This document shows, piece after piece, positions 8,638 through 19,188 of a stretch of 64,000 nt of DNA. Made by a program: the position numbers and the translations under genes. Numbering within the stretch: the first letter of the stretch is position 1; each line of letters begins with the position of its first letter. Origin of the DNA: Halopseudomonas nanhaiensis (lineage in GTDB: Bacteria > Pseudomonadota > Gammaproteobacteria > Pseudomonadales > Pseudomonadaceae); contig NZ_CP073751.1 in assembly GCF_020025155.1 (NCBI RefSeq), forward strand, positions 2,917,167-2,981,166. The letters are read 5' to 3'. The notes under the pieces were generated by a model, which saw only the letters and a list, made by a program, of their open reading frames with translations, did no database searches and had not been told where the DNA came from.

Positions 8638-10815
8638 CGGAGGCAGGCTGAGTGACAGTGACTGGGCTTCCCCATGGCCCACCACGTCCTCTGCAGTAAC
8701 CTCGGACTGACTTCCAGCGTTGGACCCTGAGTAGCGTTCGGCATCGCTGTTGAGCAACACGGACCACACGCCACCCATCGGGACGCCCACGCGATAGTCA
8801 TCGCGCGGGACCGGGGTACAGTTGTGTACCACGAGCACCGGCACACCATCCTCCCCAGAACGCAGCCAGGCAAATACGCTGTTGCCGCTGTCATCGCCGA
8901 TCAACCACTTGAACCCGTCCTCGCGGCCATCCCACTGATGCAGGGCGGGCTCGGTGCGATACAGATTGTTCAGGTCCTTGACCAGCGTTTGTACGCCCTG
9001 ATGCTCGCCGTAACGCAGCAGATACCAATCCAGCTCGGCGTCATGATTCCACTCGCGCCAAGCGCCGATCTCGCATCCCATGAACAACAGCTTCTTGCCC
9101 GGGTGGGTCCACATGAAGCTCAGGTACAGGCGAAGGTTGGCGAACTTCTGCCAGCGATCGCCCGGCATCTTGTCCAGCAGTGAGCGTTTGCCGTGCACCA
9201 CCTCGTCATGCGAAATGGGCAGTACGAACTGTTCCGAGAACGCATACTGCAGGCCGAAGGTCACCAGATTGTGGTGATAGCGTCGATTGACCGGATCTTC
9301 GGCGATGTACTTGAGACTGTCGTGCATCCAGCCCATGTTCCACTTGTAGGAAAACCCGAGCCCGCCCTCGCGGGTGGGCTGGCTCACACCCGGCCAAGCC
9401 GTGGACTCTTCGGCAATCACCAGCGCGCCCGGCGCTTCGATGGCGACCACATCGTTGAGATGACGCAGGAAGTCGATGGCCTCCAGGTTTTCCCGGCCGC
9501 CGAAGCGATTGGGGATCCACTCATCGTGTTTGCGCGAATAATCCCGGTACAGCATCGACGCGACGGCGTCCACGCGCAGGCCGTCCACGTGGAAATGCCT
9601 CAACCAGTGCAGCCCCGAAGCGAGCATGTAACCATGCACTTCGGTACGCCCGAGATTGTAGATGTACGTGTCCCAATCCTGGTGGAACCCCTCGAACGGA
9701 TGCTCGTATTCGAACAGCGCGGTGCCGTCGAAGCGGGCCAGACCATGTTCATCGGTAGGAAAGTGCGCAGGTACCCAGTCGAGGATGACGCCAATTTCGG
9801 CGCGGTGACAGGCATCGATGAACGCCGCAAAATCCTGCGGACTGCCGTATCGCGCGCTGGGAGCAAACTGGGACAGCAACTGGTAGCCCCAGGACCCCCC
9901 GAATGGATGCTCCATGATCGGCATCAGCTCGATGTGGGTAAAGCCCAGGTCCTTGATGTAAGGAATCAGGCGCTCGCCGAGCTCGTGCCAGCTCAGGGTA
10001 CGCCCTTCGGCGCCACCGTCCTTCTGCCAGGAGCCGACGTGCAGTTCGTAGATCGACAGCGGTGCGTTGTGGGCGTGGCGCTGCTCGCGCTTGTCCATCC
10101 ACTCCTGGTCAGACCAGGCGTAATTCAACGGGTCGGCGACGACCGAGCCGGTCTCAGGCGGGGCCTGGGTGCGCAGCGCGAACGGATCGGCACGCAACGG
10201 CAGGATGCCGTGCTGGCCGAGAATCTCGTATTTGTACACTTCGCCAGCTTGCAGGCGCGGGATGAACAGCTCCCAGACACCGGCGGGATGTCTCAGGCGC
10301 ATGGGATGACGGCGTCCGTCCCAGCCGTTGAAACTGCCGACGACGGATACGCGCCGCGCGTTCGGCGCCCACACGGCAAACCGCACACCAGGCACGCCGT
10401 CGACAGTCATCAGCTGTGCGCCGAGACATTGACCCAGTTCTCGATGATTACCCTCTGCGAACAGATACAGGTCCATTTCGCCCAGCAACATCCCGAAGCT
10501 GTAGGGGTCTTCGGTTTCCTGTACGCCGCTGGCCCAGCGAATCCGGAAGCGGTATTTCTGCTTTACCGGTAGATACGCCACGAACAGGCCGGGGATCTGC
10601 GGCTGGTCCATCTCGCCGAGGCTTTCACCAGTCTCGGCGCTGATGAGCTCTACCCGCAGCGCGTTGGGTTGGTAGGTGCGGATGATCAGCCCTTCGCCGT
10701 CCCCATGGGGCCCGAGGACTGAGTAGGGATCGGTATGCTCGGCGCGCACAAGCGCCTGCGCATCCACTGCTGCGATACGCAGCCTGTCGTGTTCGATAGT
10801 CTGGCCAGCCGTCAT
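8596..10815 (-). CDS. glgB: 1,4-alpha-glucan branching enzyme GlgB
   Basis: This 739-residue GH13 branching enzyme cuts alpha-1,4 chains and re-attaches them by alpha-1,6 bonds, making branched alpha-glucan. Two N-terminal beta domains (CBM48, with [14 protein letters not shown] and FNGWDG) precede the barrel. The nucleophile is Asp416 in GLRVDAVAS, the acid/base Glu469 in IAEEST, and the third Asp lies in [10 protein letters not shown]. The start ATG overlaps the treS stop (ATGA), so glgB is the last gene of a glgE-treS-glgB operon. This is the standard GlgE-pathway set: TreS-maltokinase makes maltose-1-phosphate, GlgE extends chains, GlgB branches them. Confidence 0.96.
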   Translation of the reverse strand: MTAGQTIEHDRLRIAAVDAQALVRAEHTDPYSVLGPHGDGEGLIIRTYQPNALRVELISAETGESLGEMDQPQIPGLFVAYLPVKQKYRFRIRWASGVQETEDPYSFGMLLGEMDLYLFAEGNHRELGQCLGAQLMTVDGVPGVRFAVWAPNARRVSVVGSFNGWDGRRHPMRLRHPAGVWELFIPRLQAGEVYKYEILGQHGILPLRADPFALRTQAPPETGSVVADPLNYAWSDQEWMDKREQRHAHNAPLSIYELHVGSWQKDGGAEGRTLSWHELGERLIPYIKDLGFTHIELMPIMEHPFGGSWGYQLLSQFAPSARYGSPQDFAAFIDACHRAEIGVILDWVPAHFPTDEHGLARFDGTALFEYEHPFEGFHQDWDTYIYNLGRTEVHGYMLASGLHWLRHFHVDGLRVDAVASMLYRDYSRKHDEWIPNRFGGRENLEAIDFLRHLNDVVAIEAPGALVIAEESTAWPGVSQPTREGGLGFSYKWNMGWMHDSLKYIAEDPVNRRYHHNLVTFGLQYAFSEQFVLPISHDEVVHGKRSLLDKMPGDRWQKFANLRLYLSFMWTHPGKKLLFMGCEIGAWREWNHDAELDWYLLRYGEHQGVQTLVKDLNNLYRTEPALHQWDGREDGFKWLIGDDSGNSVFAWLRSGEDGVPVLVVHNCTPVPRDDYRVGVPMGGVWSVLLNSDAERYSGSNAGSQSEVTAEDVVGHGEAQSLSLSLPPLGTLVLRPDARSL

Positions 10816-13800
10816 TGCAAGGTCCCCTCAAGCAGTTGCTCGGCCAACTCCGCCAGCCCACGCAGCGGAACGCTGAGCCAGGTCGGGCGGTGTTCGGCCT
10901 CGTAGAGTATTTCGTATGCCGCCTTCTCGAGACTGAACAACATCAATGCTGCCTGTTCACCCTCGTCGGACTGCCATTGATGCGGTACGTTTGCGGCCTG
11001 CTTGTATGCGTCCATGAAGGCACGGGTTGCACCTTCGCGGTAGGCATGCACGGTCTGCATGCGGATGGTATCGGCTTCCTGAGTGGTATCCGTGCTCTGC
11101 GCATTGCGCAGGCCCATTGCCACAGCGTAGTCGAAAGAGCGCAATACGCCGGTGACATCCTTGAAGGGACTGTGCAGCGCCCGCCGCTCGTCCAACGGTC
11201 GGGAAGGTTCGCCTTCGAAGTCGATGAGATAGGCATCGCCCTGCACTACCAGCACCTGACCGAGGTGCAGGTCACCGTGAACGCGGATTCGCAGACCGCC
11301 GATCACCTTGCGTGCAAGCCCGTCGAGTGCACCGAGCAGCGCGTCACGTCGATCCAGCAACACCTTGGCCAGCTCAGCGGTGTCTTCATCGAACTCGCTG
11401 TCCGGCTTTGCCAGCGCATCCAGGGCCTGCCCGACCTGCGCGCGAATACTCTCGCTCCACGCGCTGGCCTGCTGCTCGTCGGTCTGCTGCGGCGCGAAGT
11501 CGGCGTTGCTCGTGTCACTGGCCAGTACCGTGTGCATCTCGCCCAGGCGCATCCCCAGTTGCGTGGAGAAGTCCTCGAGTTCGGATAGCGCGGTGAACTG
11601 GTTTTCAAGCTGAGACATGCCGCCCGCCAGCTGGTCGCGGATGGCACGCTCCAGCGTCGACTGCGTCCACTCCCAGGCGTCCCCCTGATTGTTGACGAAG
11701 CGCTGCAGCACCATCAAGGCATGCGGTTCGCCGTCTTCGGCCACACGGGTCATCTGACCGAGCATCTGTGCACAGAAGGCGAAGCCGTGCTCGGTGAGAA
11801 AGCTGCTCATCTCCAGCTCCGGATGGATTCCCGGACGCACATGGCGGATGAGTTTGAGTACCATGCTGCCGCCGACGATGACCGAGCTGTTCGACTGTTC
11901 TGCGGACAGATAGGTAATGTCCGGCTCATCACTCAATTCGATATCGGCCAGCCCGGAGAAGGCGCGGAACTGCAGCGTCCCGGACGGACCTGACAGATCC
12001 TTGTCACCCTGCATGTGGCGGACGACATTGCGTACGAAACTTTCCACCGCGAAGGCGTCGGTCAAAAAGCCAACCCGCGGTCCCCGACGCACGCGCGCCA
12101 TGGCCAGCTGTTCGGACAGCACGCTGGCATTGTCTTCCTCGACCAGCCCGAACGGCAGCTGGTACAGCGCGGTGCCGGCCGGGGTCTGAACCTCGACCTC
12201 GCCCAGCAGACACTGATGCGAATCGTCGTCGAAGGGAATGCCGTAGAGCACCCGTGCCTTGGCCTGGTCGTGCCCGCCGAACCAGCGACGTTTGGGCAAC
12301 CACGCAGCGAGGGTCTCGCGCTGCAGCACCTTGCTGCACTCGCCATCGAGGATCTCGGCAAGGCGGCGCTTGATGACTAGCGTGGCCATCTCGGGCATCC
12401 GCTGGGGCGGCTCCAGGTGCCAGCTGGGCATCCGCTCTTCCTCGGCCAGATAGAACCAGTAGAAGCCATAGGGAGGCAGCGTCAGCAGGTAGCTCAACGA
12501 GCCAATGGGCGGAAAGGCGCTGCCGCCGACCATTTCCACGGGTACCTTGCCGACGTAGTTGGACATGTCGAGCTCCACCGCCTGCGCCGCGCGTGACACG
12601 TTGGCAACGCAGAGGATGCTGTCGGTCCGGCCGTCCTCATCGGTGAATTCACGTACATAGGCAAGTATGCGCCGGTTGGCCGGCGCCAGCATTTTCAGCG
12701 TGCCGCGACCAAACGCCTTGAACTGCTTGCGCACCGTCAGCATGCGACGCGTCCAGTTCAGCAGCGAATGCGGGTCCTTCTCGGCCGCTTCGACGTTGAT
12801 GGTCTGATAGCCGTAGAGCGGGTCCTGGATCGGCGGCAATACCAGGCTGGCCGGGTCGGCGCGCGAGAAGCCGCCGTTGCGATCCTGCGACCATTGCATC
12901 GGCGTGCGCACGCCATCGCGGTCACCCAGGAATATGTTGTCGCCCATGCCCAGCTCGTCGCCGTAGTACAGCGTCGGCGTGCCGGGCATCGACAGCAGCA
13001 GACTGTTGAGCAGCTCGATGCGTCGGCGGTCACGCTCTACCAGAGGCGCCAGACGCCGACGAATGCCCAGATTGATGCGCGCGCGGCGGTCGGATGCGTA
13101 GTAATTCCACAGATAATCGCGTTCCTTGTCGGTCACCATTTCGAGCGTCAGCTCGTCGTGGTTGCGCAGGAAGATGGCCCACTGACAGTTGGCAGGAATT
13201 TCCGGCGTCTGCCGCAGGATATCGGTGATCGGAAAGCGGTCTTCCTGGGCGATGGCCATGTACATGCGCGGCATCAGCGGAAAGTGAAAGGCCATGTGGC
13301 ATTCGTTGCCCAGACCATTCTCGTCCCCGCCGAAATACAGCTGCGTGTCTTCGGGCCACTGGTTGGCTTCGGCCAGCAACATGCGGTCCGGGTAGACCCG
13401 GTCGAGCTCCGCACGAATGGCCTTGAGCACGTCGTGGGTCTCGGGGAGGTTCTCGTTGTTGGTGCCTTCGCGTTCGATAAGATACGGAATCGCATCCAGC
13501 CGCAGGCCATCGATACCCAGATCAAGCCAGAAGCGCATGACCGACAGTACTTCTTTCATGACCTGCGGATTGTCGAAGTTCAGATCCGGCTGATGCGAAT
13601 AGAAACGGTGCCAGTAGTACTGGCCGGCAACCGGGTCCCAGGTCCAGTTGGACTTCTCGGTATCCAGGAAGATGATCCGCGTGCCGCTGTAGGCCTCGTC
13701 GCTGTCCGACCAGACGTAGAAGTTGCGTGCTGCCGAACCGGGCTTGGCGCGCCGGGCGCGCTGGAACCAAGGATGCTGATCCGAGGTATGGTTGATGACC

Positions 13801-14135
13801 AGTTCGCAGATCACCCGCAGACCGCGCTTGTGCGCCTCGGCAATGAAGCGCTTGGCGTCGGCCATCTTGCCGTAATCCGGGTGCACGTTGCGGTAATCGG
13901 CAATGTCGTAACCGTCGTCGCGTCGGGGGGACGGGAAGAATGGCAGCAGCCAGATGGTGTTCACGCCGAGCCCGGCAATGTAGTCGAGCTTCTGGATAAG
14001 ACCGGCGAAATCGCCGATGCCATCGTTGTTCGAGTCGAAGAACGATTTGACGTGCACCTGATAGATGACCGCATCCTTGTACCACAGCGGATCATCGATG
14101 AACGCCGCGCTCCTGCTCTTTTTAGTCTTCGCCAT
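10812..14135 (-). CDS. treS: Trehalose synthase/maltokinase fusion (TreS-Pep2)
   Basis: This 1107-residue bifunctional protein has an N-terminal GH13 trehalose synthase (about residues 1-550) that interconverts trehalose and maltose. The catalytic residues are Asp214 (GLRLDAIPY), Glu256 (AEANQW) and Asp327 (RNHDELTLE). The C-terminal half (about 570-1107) is a Pep2/Mak1-type maltokinase with the kinase-like block [13 protein letters not shown] followed by [11 protein letters not shown], which makes maltose-1-phosphate for GlgE. ATG 14135 is preferred over an upstream ATG because GAGG lies nine bases before it. It sits 30 bases after glgE and overlaps glgB by 4 bases. Confidence 0.95.
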   Translation of the reverse strand: MAKTKKSRSAAFIDDPLWYKDAVIYQVHVKSFFDSNNDGIGDFAGLIQKLDYIAGLGVNTIWLLPFFPSPRRDDGYDIADYRNVHPDYGKMADAKRFIAEAHKRGLRVICELVINHTSDQHPWFQRARRAKPGSAARNFYVWSDSDEAYSGTRIIFLDTEKSNWTWDPVAGQYYWHRFYSHQPDLNFDNPQVMKEVLSVMRFWLDLGIDGLRLDAIPYLIEREGTNNENLPETHDVLKAIRAELDRVYPDRMLLAEANQWPEDTQLYFGGDENGLGNECHMAFHFPLMPRMYMAIAQEDRFPITDILRQTPEIPANCQWAIFLRNHDELTLEMVTDKERDYLWNYYASDRRARINLGIRRRLAPLVERDRRRIELLNSLLLSMPGTPTLYYGDELGMGDNIFLGDRDGVRTPMQWSQDRNGGFSRADPASLVLPPIQDPLYGYQTINVEAAEKDPHSLLNWTRRMLTVRKQFKAFGRGTLKMLAPANRRILAYVREFTDEDGRTDSILCVANVSRAAQAVELDMSNYVGKVPVEMVGGSAFPPIGSLSYLLTLPPYGFYWFYLAEEERMPSWHLEPPQRMPEMATLVIKRRLAEILDGECSKVLQRETLAAWLPKRRWFGGHDQAKARVLYGIPFDDDSHQCLLGEVEVQTPAGTALYQLPFGLVEEDNASVLSEQLAMARVRRGPRVGFLTDAFAVESFVRNVVRHMQGDKDLSGPSGTLQFRAFSGLADIELSDEPDITYLSAEQSNSSVIVGGSMVLKLIRHVRPGIHPELEMSSFLTEHGFAFCAQMLGQMTRVAEDGEPHALMVLQRFVNNQGDAWEWTQSTLERAIRDQLAGGMSQLENQFTALSELEDFSTQLGMRLGEMHTVLASDTSNADFAPQQTDEQQASAWSESIRAQVGQALDALAKPDSEFDEDTAELAKVLLDRRDALLGALDGLARKVIGGLRIRVHGDLHLGQVLVVQGDAYLIDFEGEPSRPLDERRALHSPFKDVTGVLRSFDYAVAMGLRNAQSTDTTQEADTIRMQTVHAYREGATRAFMDAYKQAANVPHQWQSDEGEQAALMLFSLEKAAYEILYEAEHRPTWLSVPLRGLAELAEQLLEGTLQ

Positions 14136-14165
14136 ATTGAAGTGCCTCAGCCGCTCAAGCGGCAA

Positions 14166-16172
14166 TTATTGGGTGCGAATGCGCCAGATACCGAACGGCA
14201 GATTCCAGGGCTCAATGCGCATGAACTGGGTCTTTCCGTACCACGTCCAGGTGTGGCCGGTCATCAGGTCTTCGCCCTGGGTGGCAGCATCATCGGGCAG
14301 ACCAAGCTCCCAGAGCGGCAGATCGAAATGCGCTTCCTGGGCGTTCCATGGGTCCAGACTGATGGCCACGAGAATGAAATTCTGCAAATCGTCGGTGCGC
14401 TTGCCGAAATAGAAGATGTTGTCGTTCCAGGCGGTGTACGCCTTGAAGCCCAGATGCGTCTGCAGCGCAGGATTCTGCCGGCGGATGCGGTTGAGCTGGG
14501 TGATTTCCGCCACGATGTTCCCGGGCGCGTAATAGTCCCGAGGGCGGATCTCGTACTTCTCCGAGTCCAGGTACTCTTCCTTGCCTGGCACGGGCGCTGC
14601 CTCGCAGATCTCGAAACCTGAATACATGCCCCAGGACCCGGCGCCCATGGTCGCCAGCGCCGCGCGGATGAGAAACCCGGCGCGGCCGGAGTGCTGCAGG
14701 AAGTACGGGTTGATGTCTGGCGTGTTGACGAAGAAGTTCGGCCGATAGCAGTCTCGCCACGGCTCCTCGTTCAGCTGCGTGTAGAACTCGGACAACTCAT
14801 GCTTGGTGTTGCGCCAGGTGAAATAGGTATAGCTCTGGCTGAAGCCCAGCTTGCCCAGCCGCGCCATCATCGAAGGACGCGTAAAGGCTTCGGAAAGGAA
14901 GATGGTATCGGGATGCTCTCGGCGGATATCGGCAATCAGCCATTCCCAGAACGGCATCGGCTTGGTGTGCGGGTTATCCACGCGGAACAGCGACACACCG
15001 AGCTCCACCCAGCCTCGCACCACGTCGCGCAGCGCCAGCCACAGGTCGGGCACGGCCTCGTCGGCGTAGAACTCGACATTGACGATGTCTTCGTACTTTT
15101 TCGGCGGATTTTCCGCGTGACGAATGCTGCCGTCTGGCCGCCAGCTGAACCAGCCCGGGTGTTCCTGCAGCCACGGATGATCCGGCGAACACTGCACGGC
15201 AAAGTCCAGGGCGATTTCCAGCTTGTGCGTGCGCGCCGCACTGACCAGCTCCCGGAAATCATCAAAGCTGCCCAGCTGCGGATGGATGGCATCGTGGCCA
15301 CCCTCGTGGCTGCCGATGGCGTAGGGACTTCCCGGATCATTCTCGGTGGCCACCAGCGAATTGTTGCGGCCCTTGCGGTGCGCTCGACCGATAGGGTGGA
15401 TCGGCGGAAAGTAAAGGACGTCGAATCCCATCGCAGCGATATCGGGCAGACGCTCCATGACGTCACGGAAGGTGCCATGGCGCTCCGGGTCGTCGGTTAC
15501 CGAGCGCGGAAAGAGTTCGTACCAGCTGGCAAACTCGGCCTGTACCCGCTCGACATCCAGCGGATACCAGTCACTGCGCACCACATGGGGGTGGCCTTCG
15601 CCGGCGCGCACGATGCGCCGTACCTCGAGATCAAGGATGGCATACACCCGCTCGTCCAGACTGCTGCCGCTGCCGAGCCGATGCAGCGCCTCTTCCAGTC
15701 TCGAGCGATTCTCAGGCGAGGCGTTGTCCAATGCCTGACGCAGCAGCCCTTCGCCTTCCTGCAACTCCAGCTCCACCGGGACACCGGCGCCGAACTTCTT
15801 CTCCAGCTCGTCGCAGTAGGTGGCGAACACATCGAGCCAGGCTTCTATGGCAAACACCATCCGCCCGGCTTCCTCCGGCACGAACTCGGCGCTCCAGCGA
15901 TCATGCCCCAGGCTCTCCAAGGGGCATGATTGCCACTGTTCGGCGTCAACGCTGCGCCACAGAAGATTGCCGGCGAGCTTGTCGTGCCCGTCGGAAAACA
16001 CGACCGCACTGACCGTGACGGCGCGGCCGGCCGTAGCCTTGGCCGCGAAGCGGCCGTTTTCGACGACGGGTGCCACGGACTCGATGGCCAGGCGCGGCAA
16101 TGCCACAGCCTGTTCGATCGACAGTCCATCGGGCGAGGCGTGAAATGAAACCGCTCGGGTTGGCTCGGACAT
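14166..16172 (-). CDS. glgE: Alpha-1,4-glucan:maltose-1-phosphate maltosyltransferase GlgE
   Basis: This 668-residue GH13_3 enzyme transfers maltosyl units from alpha-maltose-1-phosphate to the non-reducing end of alpha-1,4-glucans. The catalytic triad is Asp399 (FRVDNPHTKP), Glu428 (FLSEAF) and Asp486 (NTPDINPYF). The spacing closely follows the Streptomyces enzyme's 394/423/480 as I recall it. An N-terminal beta domain occupies about residues 15-130. Upstream is an SDR gene whose terminator-like hairpin lies only 30 bases from the ATG, so the promoter arrangement is unclear. It is the first gene of the glgE-treS-glgB operon. Confidence 0.96.
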   Translation of the reverse strand: MSEPTRAVSFHASPDGLSIEQAVALPRLAIESVAPVVENGRFAAKATAGRAVTVSAVVFSDGHDKLAGNLLWRSVDAEQWQSCPLESLGHDRWSAEFVPEEAGRMVFAIEAWLDVFATYCDELEKKFGAGVPVELELQEGEGLLRQALDNASPENRSRLEEALHRLGSGSSLDERVYAILDLEVRRIVRAGEGHPHVVRSDWYPLDVERVQAEFASWYELFPRSVTDDPERHGTFRDVMERLPDIAAMGFDVLYFPPIHPIGRAHRKGRNNSLVATENDPGSPYAIGSHEGGHDAIHPQLGSFDDFRELVSAARTHKLEIALDFAVQCSPDHPWLQEHPGWFSWRPDGSIRHAENPPKKYEDIVNVEFYADEAVPDLWLALRDVVRGWVELGVSLFRVDNPHTKPMPFWEWLIADIRREHPDTIFLSEAFTRPSMMARLGKLGFSQSYTYFTWRNTKHELSEFYTQLNEEPWRDCYRPNFFVNTPDINPYFLQHSGRAGFLIRAALATMGAGSWGMYSGFEICEAAPVPGKEEYLDSEKYEIRPRDYYAPGNIVAEITQLNRIRRQNPALQTHLGFKAYTAWNDNIFYFGKRTDDLQNFILVAISLDPWNAQEAHFDLPLWELGLPDDAATQGEDLMTGHTWTWYGKTQFMRIEPWNLPFGIWRIRTQ

Positions 16173-16202
16173 GACCTTCAGTTCCTCGGTATTCGTTGAC
16201 CT

Positions 16203-16232
16203 GCAAAAGCGAAGGCCGGCAACTGCCGGCCT
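16203..16232 (-). terminator. Intrinsic terminator-like hairpin between SDR gene and glgE
   Basis: On the minus strand a 9-bp perfect stem (aggccggca / tgccggcct) with a two-base spacer is followed by TCGCTTTTG. It lies just after the SDR stop and 30 bases before the glgE ATG. Confidence 0.6.
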
Positions 16233-16238
16233 GTGCGC

Positions 16239-17093
16239 TCAACCGTTGATGACGCTGCCGCCGTTGACGTGCAGGACCTGCCCGCTCATATAGCTGGAGT
16301 CCTCACTGGCCAGATAGACGTAGGCCGGGGCGACCTCCGCCGGCTGGCCGGGCCGACCCATAGGGGTGTTGCTGCCGAAGGACGAGACCTGATCCTCGGT
16401 AAATGTCGAGGGAATCAGCGGCGTCCAGATAGGACCGGGTGCGACGCCATTGACGCGGATACCTCGCGAGGCAAGATTGATCGACAGCGAGCGGGTGAAG
16501 CCGACGATTGCGCCCTTGGTAGACGAGTAGTCGATCAACATCGGATTACCCTTGTACGCGGTCACCGAGGTGGTGTTGATGATGCTCGCGCCTTCATTGA
16601 GGTGCGGCAGCACCTTTTGAGTCAGCTGAAACATGCCGAAGATATTGGTGCGAAAGGTGTGCTCCCACTGATCTGCGGTGATGTCTTCGAACTGCTTCTG
16701 CGGATGCTGCTCGGCGGCGTTATTGACCAGAATGTCGATCCTGCCCCACTTGCGCAGCGTCTCGTCGACCACGTGCTTGCACAGGTCTTCGTCGATGATG
16801 TCACCGGCGAAATACAGCATCTCGGTACCGCAGGCTTCCACCAGCCGACGGGTTTCCTCGGCATCGGCGTGCTCTTCGAGATAGACCATCACGACGATGG
16901 CCCCTTCCCGGGCGAAATGAACTGCGATGGAACGGCCGATTCCACTGTCGGCGCCGGTGATCACTGCGACCTTGCCGGTCAGTTTGCCTGCGGGGCGGTA
17001 GCTGTCACGGTAGTAAACCGGTTCCGGATCCATCCTGTACTCCCGTCCTGGGCGCTGCTCCTGGTGCTGGGGTGGTAACGTCTGGTCGGACAT
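16239..17093 (-). CDS. SDR-family oxidoreductase (YghA-like)
   Basis: This 284-residue short-chain dehydrogenase has the cofactor motif TGADSGIG (about residue 47), the NNAA motif, and the catalytic Ser (NTTSVTA), Tyr and Lys (YSSTKGA). The extended N-terminus with YRMDPEP is typical of the YghA/general-stress SDR group, which probably uses NADP(H); the substrate is unknown. ATG 17093 was chosen for its GGAGG five to six bases upstream and because the longer frame gives a non-homologous basic leader. It ends at a terminator hairpin before glgE. Such SDRs commonly accompany stress and catalase genes. Confidence 0.9.
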   Translation of the reverse strand: MSDQTLPPQHQEQRPGREYRMDPEPVYYRDSYRPAGKLTGKVAVITGADSGIGRSIAVHFAREGAIVVMVYLEEHADAEETRRLVEACGTEMLYFAGDIIDEDLCKHVVDETLRKWGRIDILVNNAAEQHPQKQFEDITADQWEHTFRTNIFGMFQLTQKVLPHLNEGASIINTTSVTAYKGNPMLIDYSSTKGAIVGFTRSLSINLASRGIRVNGVAPGPIWTPLIPSTFTEDQVSSFGSNTPMGRPGQPAEVAPAYVYLASEDSSYMSGQVLHVNGGSVING

Positions 17094-17194
17094 GCTCGCC
17101 TCCGTTAAACAGAGTGTGTGCTGGGTGTGACAGAGCTGTCGAAACATTGGTTCCAGCGTATCGGACCGCTTGCGCTGAGCCTTGGCGGGGGATA

Positions 17195-18172
17195 TCAGCC
17201 GGCACCATCGGGCGGGGCGCCACCGAGGGTGGCCCACATGCTCCCTGTGATGCGCTGGCGATTGGCGTACCCGGCCCACGGATCACGCTGCAGTCCGTCG
17301 AGCCGTTCGCCAAGGTTGGCGACAGTCCATTGGGCGGCGCCCTGCAGATGCTCGAGCTCATCGCGGCGAATCGGCACGGAGACCGGCAAGCCCGGGCGGG
17401 CACGCACCGAATACGCAGCGACCGTACTGGCGCCACGCTGATTACGCAGATAGTCGATGAAGATCTTGCCGACCCGGTTCTTCGGGCCCATGGTGGCGGT
17501 TAGCCGATCTGGTTGACGCTGACAGGCGTATTCGGACACGCACCGTGAAAACGACTTGACGTATTCCCAGTCATGGAAGCGCCCAAGCGGCACGACAATG
17601 TGCAGGCCCTTGCCACCACTGGTCTTGAGATAGGCATCGAGCTTCAACTGATCGAGAATCTCCAGCAGAAGCCCGGTGGCCTCGAGCATGCGTGTCCATG
17701 GCAACGCAGGGTCCGGGTCGAGGTCGAAAACGATATGGTCGGGACGCTCGATGCGATCGGTGGTCGCGCCCCAGGTATGAAACTCGACCGCCCCCATCTG
17801 CACAGCACCCACCAGCGCCTTCTGGGTATCTATTTCCATCAATGGCGCATGGTCTGGATCGAGTGATTGATCGAGGTGCTTGATGTCGGGGATGGCCAGT
17901 CGTCCAGCGTGCTTCTGGAAGAACTGCTCGCCCTCTATGCCTTCCGGAGCGCGCAACAGCGATACCGGACGGTTATCCAGACCGGGCAGGATCCAGTCCG
18001 CGACGCGACAATAGAATCGGGCGAGATCGATCTTGTGCAACCCGCTTTGCGAATCGATGACCCGCTCCGGACTGGATACCGATACATCGGCCACGTCGAT
18101 GCGTCCGGAGGAACGCTCGCCTGTGCTTCGCCCGCCTCGGCTGCGCGGTGTCGCCGCGGACTTATCGGCCAT
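17195..18172 (-). CDS. Stand-alone LigD-type polymerase (primase-polymerase) domain
   Basis: This 325-residue protein is the archaeo-eukaryotic primase-like polymerase domain of bacterial LigD, which fills gaps and adds nucleotides during Ku-dependent end joining. Visible active-site motifs are FDLDPDP (metal-binding DxD), TSGGKGLHIVVPL (nucleotide binding) and IFIDYLRN (third Asp). The first 30 residues are a basic low-complexity linker, like the segment before the polymerase domain in full LigD. No ligase or phosphoesterase domain is encoded nearby: the Ku gene ends 18 bases upstream. The reading frame is intact, so this is a natural single-domain gene and not an obvious truncation. The ligase must be elsewhere or supplied by another enzyme. 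Confidence 0.9.
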   Translation of the reverse strand: MADKSAATPRSRGGRSTGERSSGRIDVADVSVSSPERVIDSQSGLHKIDLARFYCRVADWILPGLDNRPVSLLRAPEGIEGEQFFQKHAGRLAIPDIKHLDQSLDPDHAPLMEIDTQKALVGAVQMGAVEFHTWGATTDRIERPDHIVFDLDPDPALPWTRMLEATGLLLEILDQLKLDAYLKTSGGKGLHIVVPLGRFHDWEYVKSFSRCVSEYACQRQPDRLTATMGPKNRVGKIFIDYLRNQRGASTVAAYSVRARPGLPVSVPIRRDELEHLQGAAQWTVANLGERLDGLQRDPWAGYANRQRITGSMWATLGGAPPDGAG

Positions 18173-18190
18173 TGGGGACGCGCCCGCGCA

Positions 18191-19117
18191 TCAGCCGCCG
18201 GAAACCTTCTTGCGTGGACTGGCGGCGGGTTTCTCCGCAGATTTGCCGGTCGACTTTGCGCTGGTCTTGGCCGCAGGCTTCGATCCAGCTGCCGAGCCGC
18301 CGGACTTGCCGCCCTTGGCGGGCGCCTTGCCGGCCAGGCTGCGCTTGAGCAGTTCGGTGAGGTCGGTGACGTTGGAGGCTCGACGCTCGTCCGGCGACGT
18401 CTCGTCCTTGTCGACGGATTCGATCTCGCCCTTTTCGGCCTTCTCCTCGACCAGCTCCATGATGCGCTCCTGAAACGAGTCGCGGTATTCCTCCGGCTGC
18501 CACGAGGTGGTCATGTCATCCACCAGGCGGGTGGCCATGTCGAGCTCGCCCTTGGACAGTTTCACGTCCTTCACGGCATCGGTGAGATCAAGATAATCAA
18601 TGCCTCGCACCTCCGAAGGCCAGCGCAGCATGACCAGCATCAGCGCGTCGTCGAGGGGCATCAACGCTGCGAGCTGCTGGCGGGTACGTACGACGACATT
18701 GGCCAGCGCCACCTTGCCGGTTCGGACCAGCGTTTCGCGCAGGAGGGCATAGACCTTCTCGCCGCGCTTGTCCGGGCTGAGGAAATAGGGTTTTTCGATG
18801 TTGGGCAGCGGTATCTCACGGCTTTCGACGAAGGCAAAGATGTCGATGGTCTGAGTGGCCTTCGGATGTGCGGTGCGAATCTCGTCGTCGCTGAGCACCA
18901 CGTACTGACCGCGTTCGTATTCGACGCCCTTGACGATGTTGTCCCGGTCGATTTCCTTGCCCGTAGCCTTGTTGATGCGCTTGTACCCCACAGGGTCCAT
19001 GCTGCGCTTGTCCAGCCAGTCGAAGTTCACACCCTGAGAGGAAGTGGCCGACACCAATCCCACCGGTATATGCACCAGACCAAAACTGATTGCGCCCTTC
19101 CATATCGACCGTGGCAT
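18191..19117 (-). CDS. ku: Ku protein, non-homologous end joining
   Basis: This 308-residue bacterial Ku binds DNA ends as a homodimer and recruits LigD. The conserved start (WKGAISFGLVHIPV), the central YFLSPDKRGEKVYALLRE block and LPLDDAL-type core are present. The last 50 residues are a Lys/Ala/Ser-Gly tail, usual in bacterial Ku and involved in DNA binding. It is cotranscribed with the LigD-type polymerase (18-base gap). Upstream, the MgtC-like gene on the same strand ends 71 bases before the ATG. In other bacteria Ku/LigD act mainly in stationary phase, matching the stress character of this region. Confidence 0.95.
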   Translation of the reverse strand: MPRSIWKGAISFGLVHIPVGLVSATSSQGVNFDWLDKRSMDPVGYKRINKATGKEIDRDNIVKGVEYERGQYVVLSDDEIRTAHPKATQTIDIFAFVESREIPLPNIEKPYFLSPDKRGEKVYALLRETLVRTGKVALANVVVRTRQQLAALMPLDDALMLVMLRWPSEVRGIDYLDLTDAVKDVKLSKGELDMATRLVDDMTTSWQPEEYRDSFQERIMELVEEKAEKGEIESVDKDETSPDERRASNVTDLTELLKRSLAGKAPAKGGKSGGSAAGSKPAAKTSAKSTGKSAEKPAASPRKKVSGG

Positions 19118-19188
19118 CGTCGTTCACCCTGTTGAGAACTGTCTACGGATGACACGGGCGTCACCTGAAAAGTTTCCGCCAGGCCTGC

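Noticed and set aside
9193-10572. 459-codon plus-strand frame across glgB
   Set aside because: Antisense to an intact glgB with all catalytic residues; composition is that of a shadow frame.
12768-14621. 617-codon open frame on the plus strand across treS and glgE
   Set aside because: It is antisense to two clearly functional GH13 genes, has no ribosome-binding site and no recognisable domain; long antisense frames are expected at this GC content.
14691-15929. 412-codon plus-strand frame across glgE
   Set aside because: Antisense to glgE, no domain, no start signal.
17195-18172. The LigD-type polymerase as a truncated LigD pseudogene
   Set aside because: The frame is intact, has a proper start, keeps all catalytic motifs and begins just 18 bases after Ku, so it looks like a natural gene.
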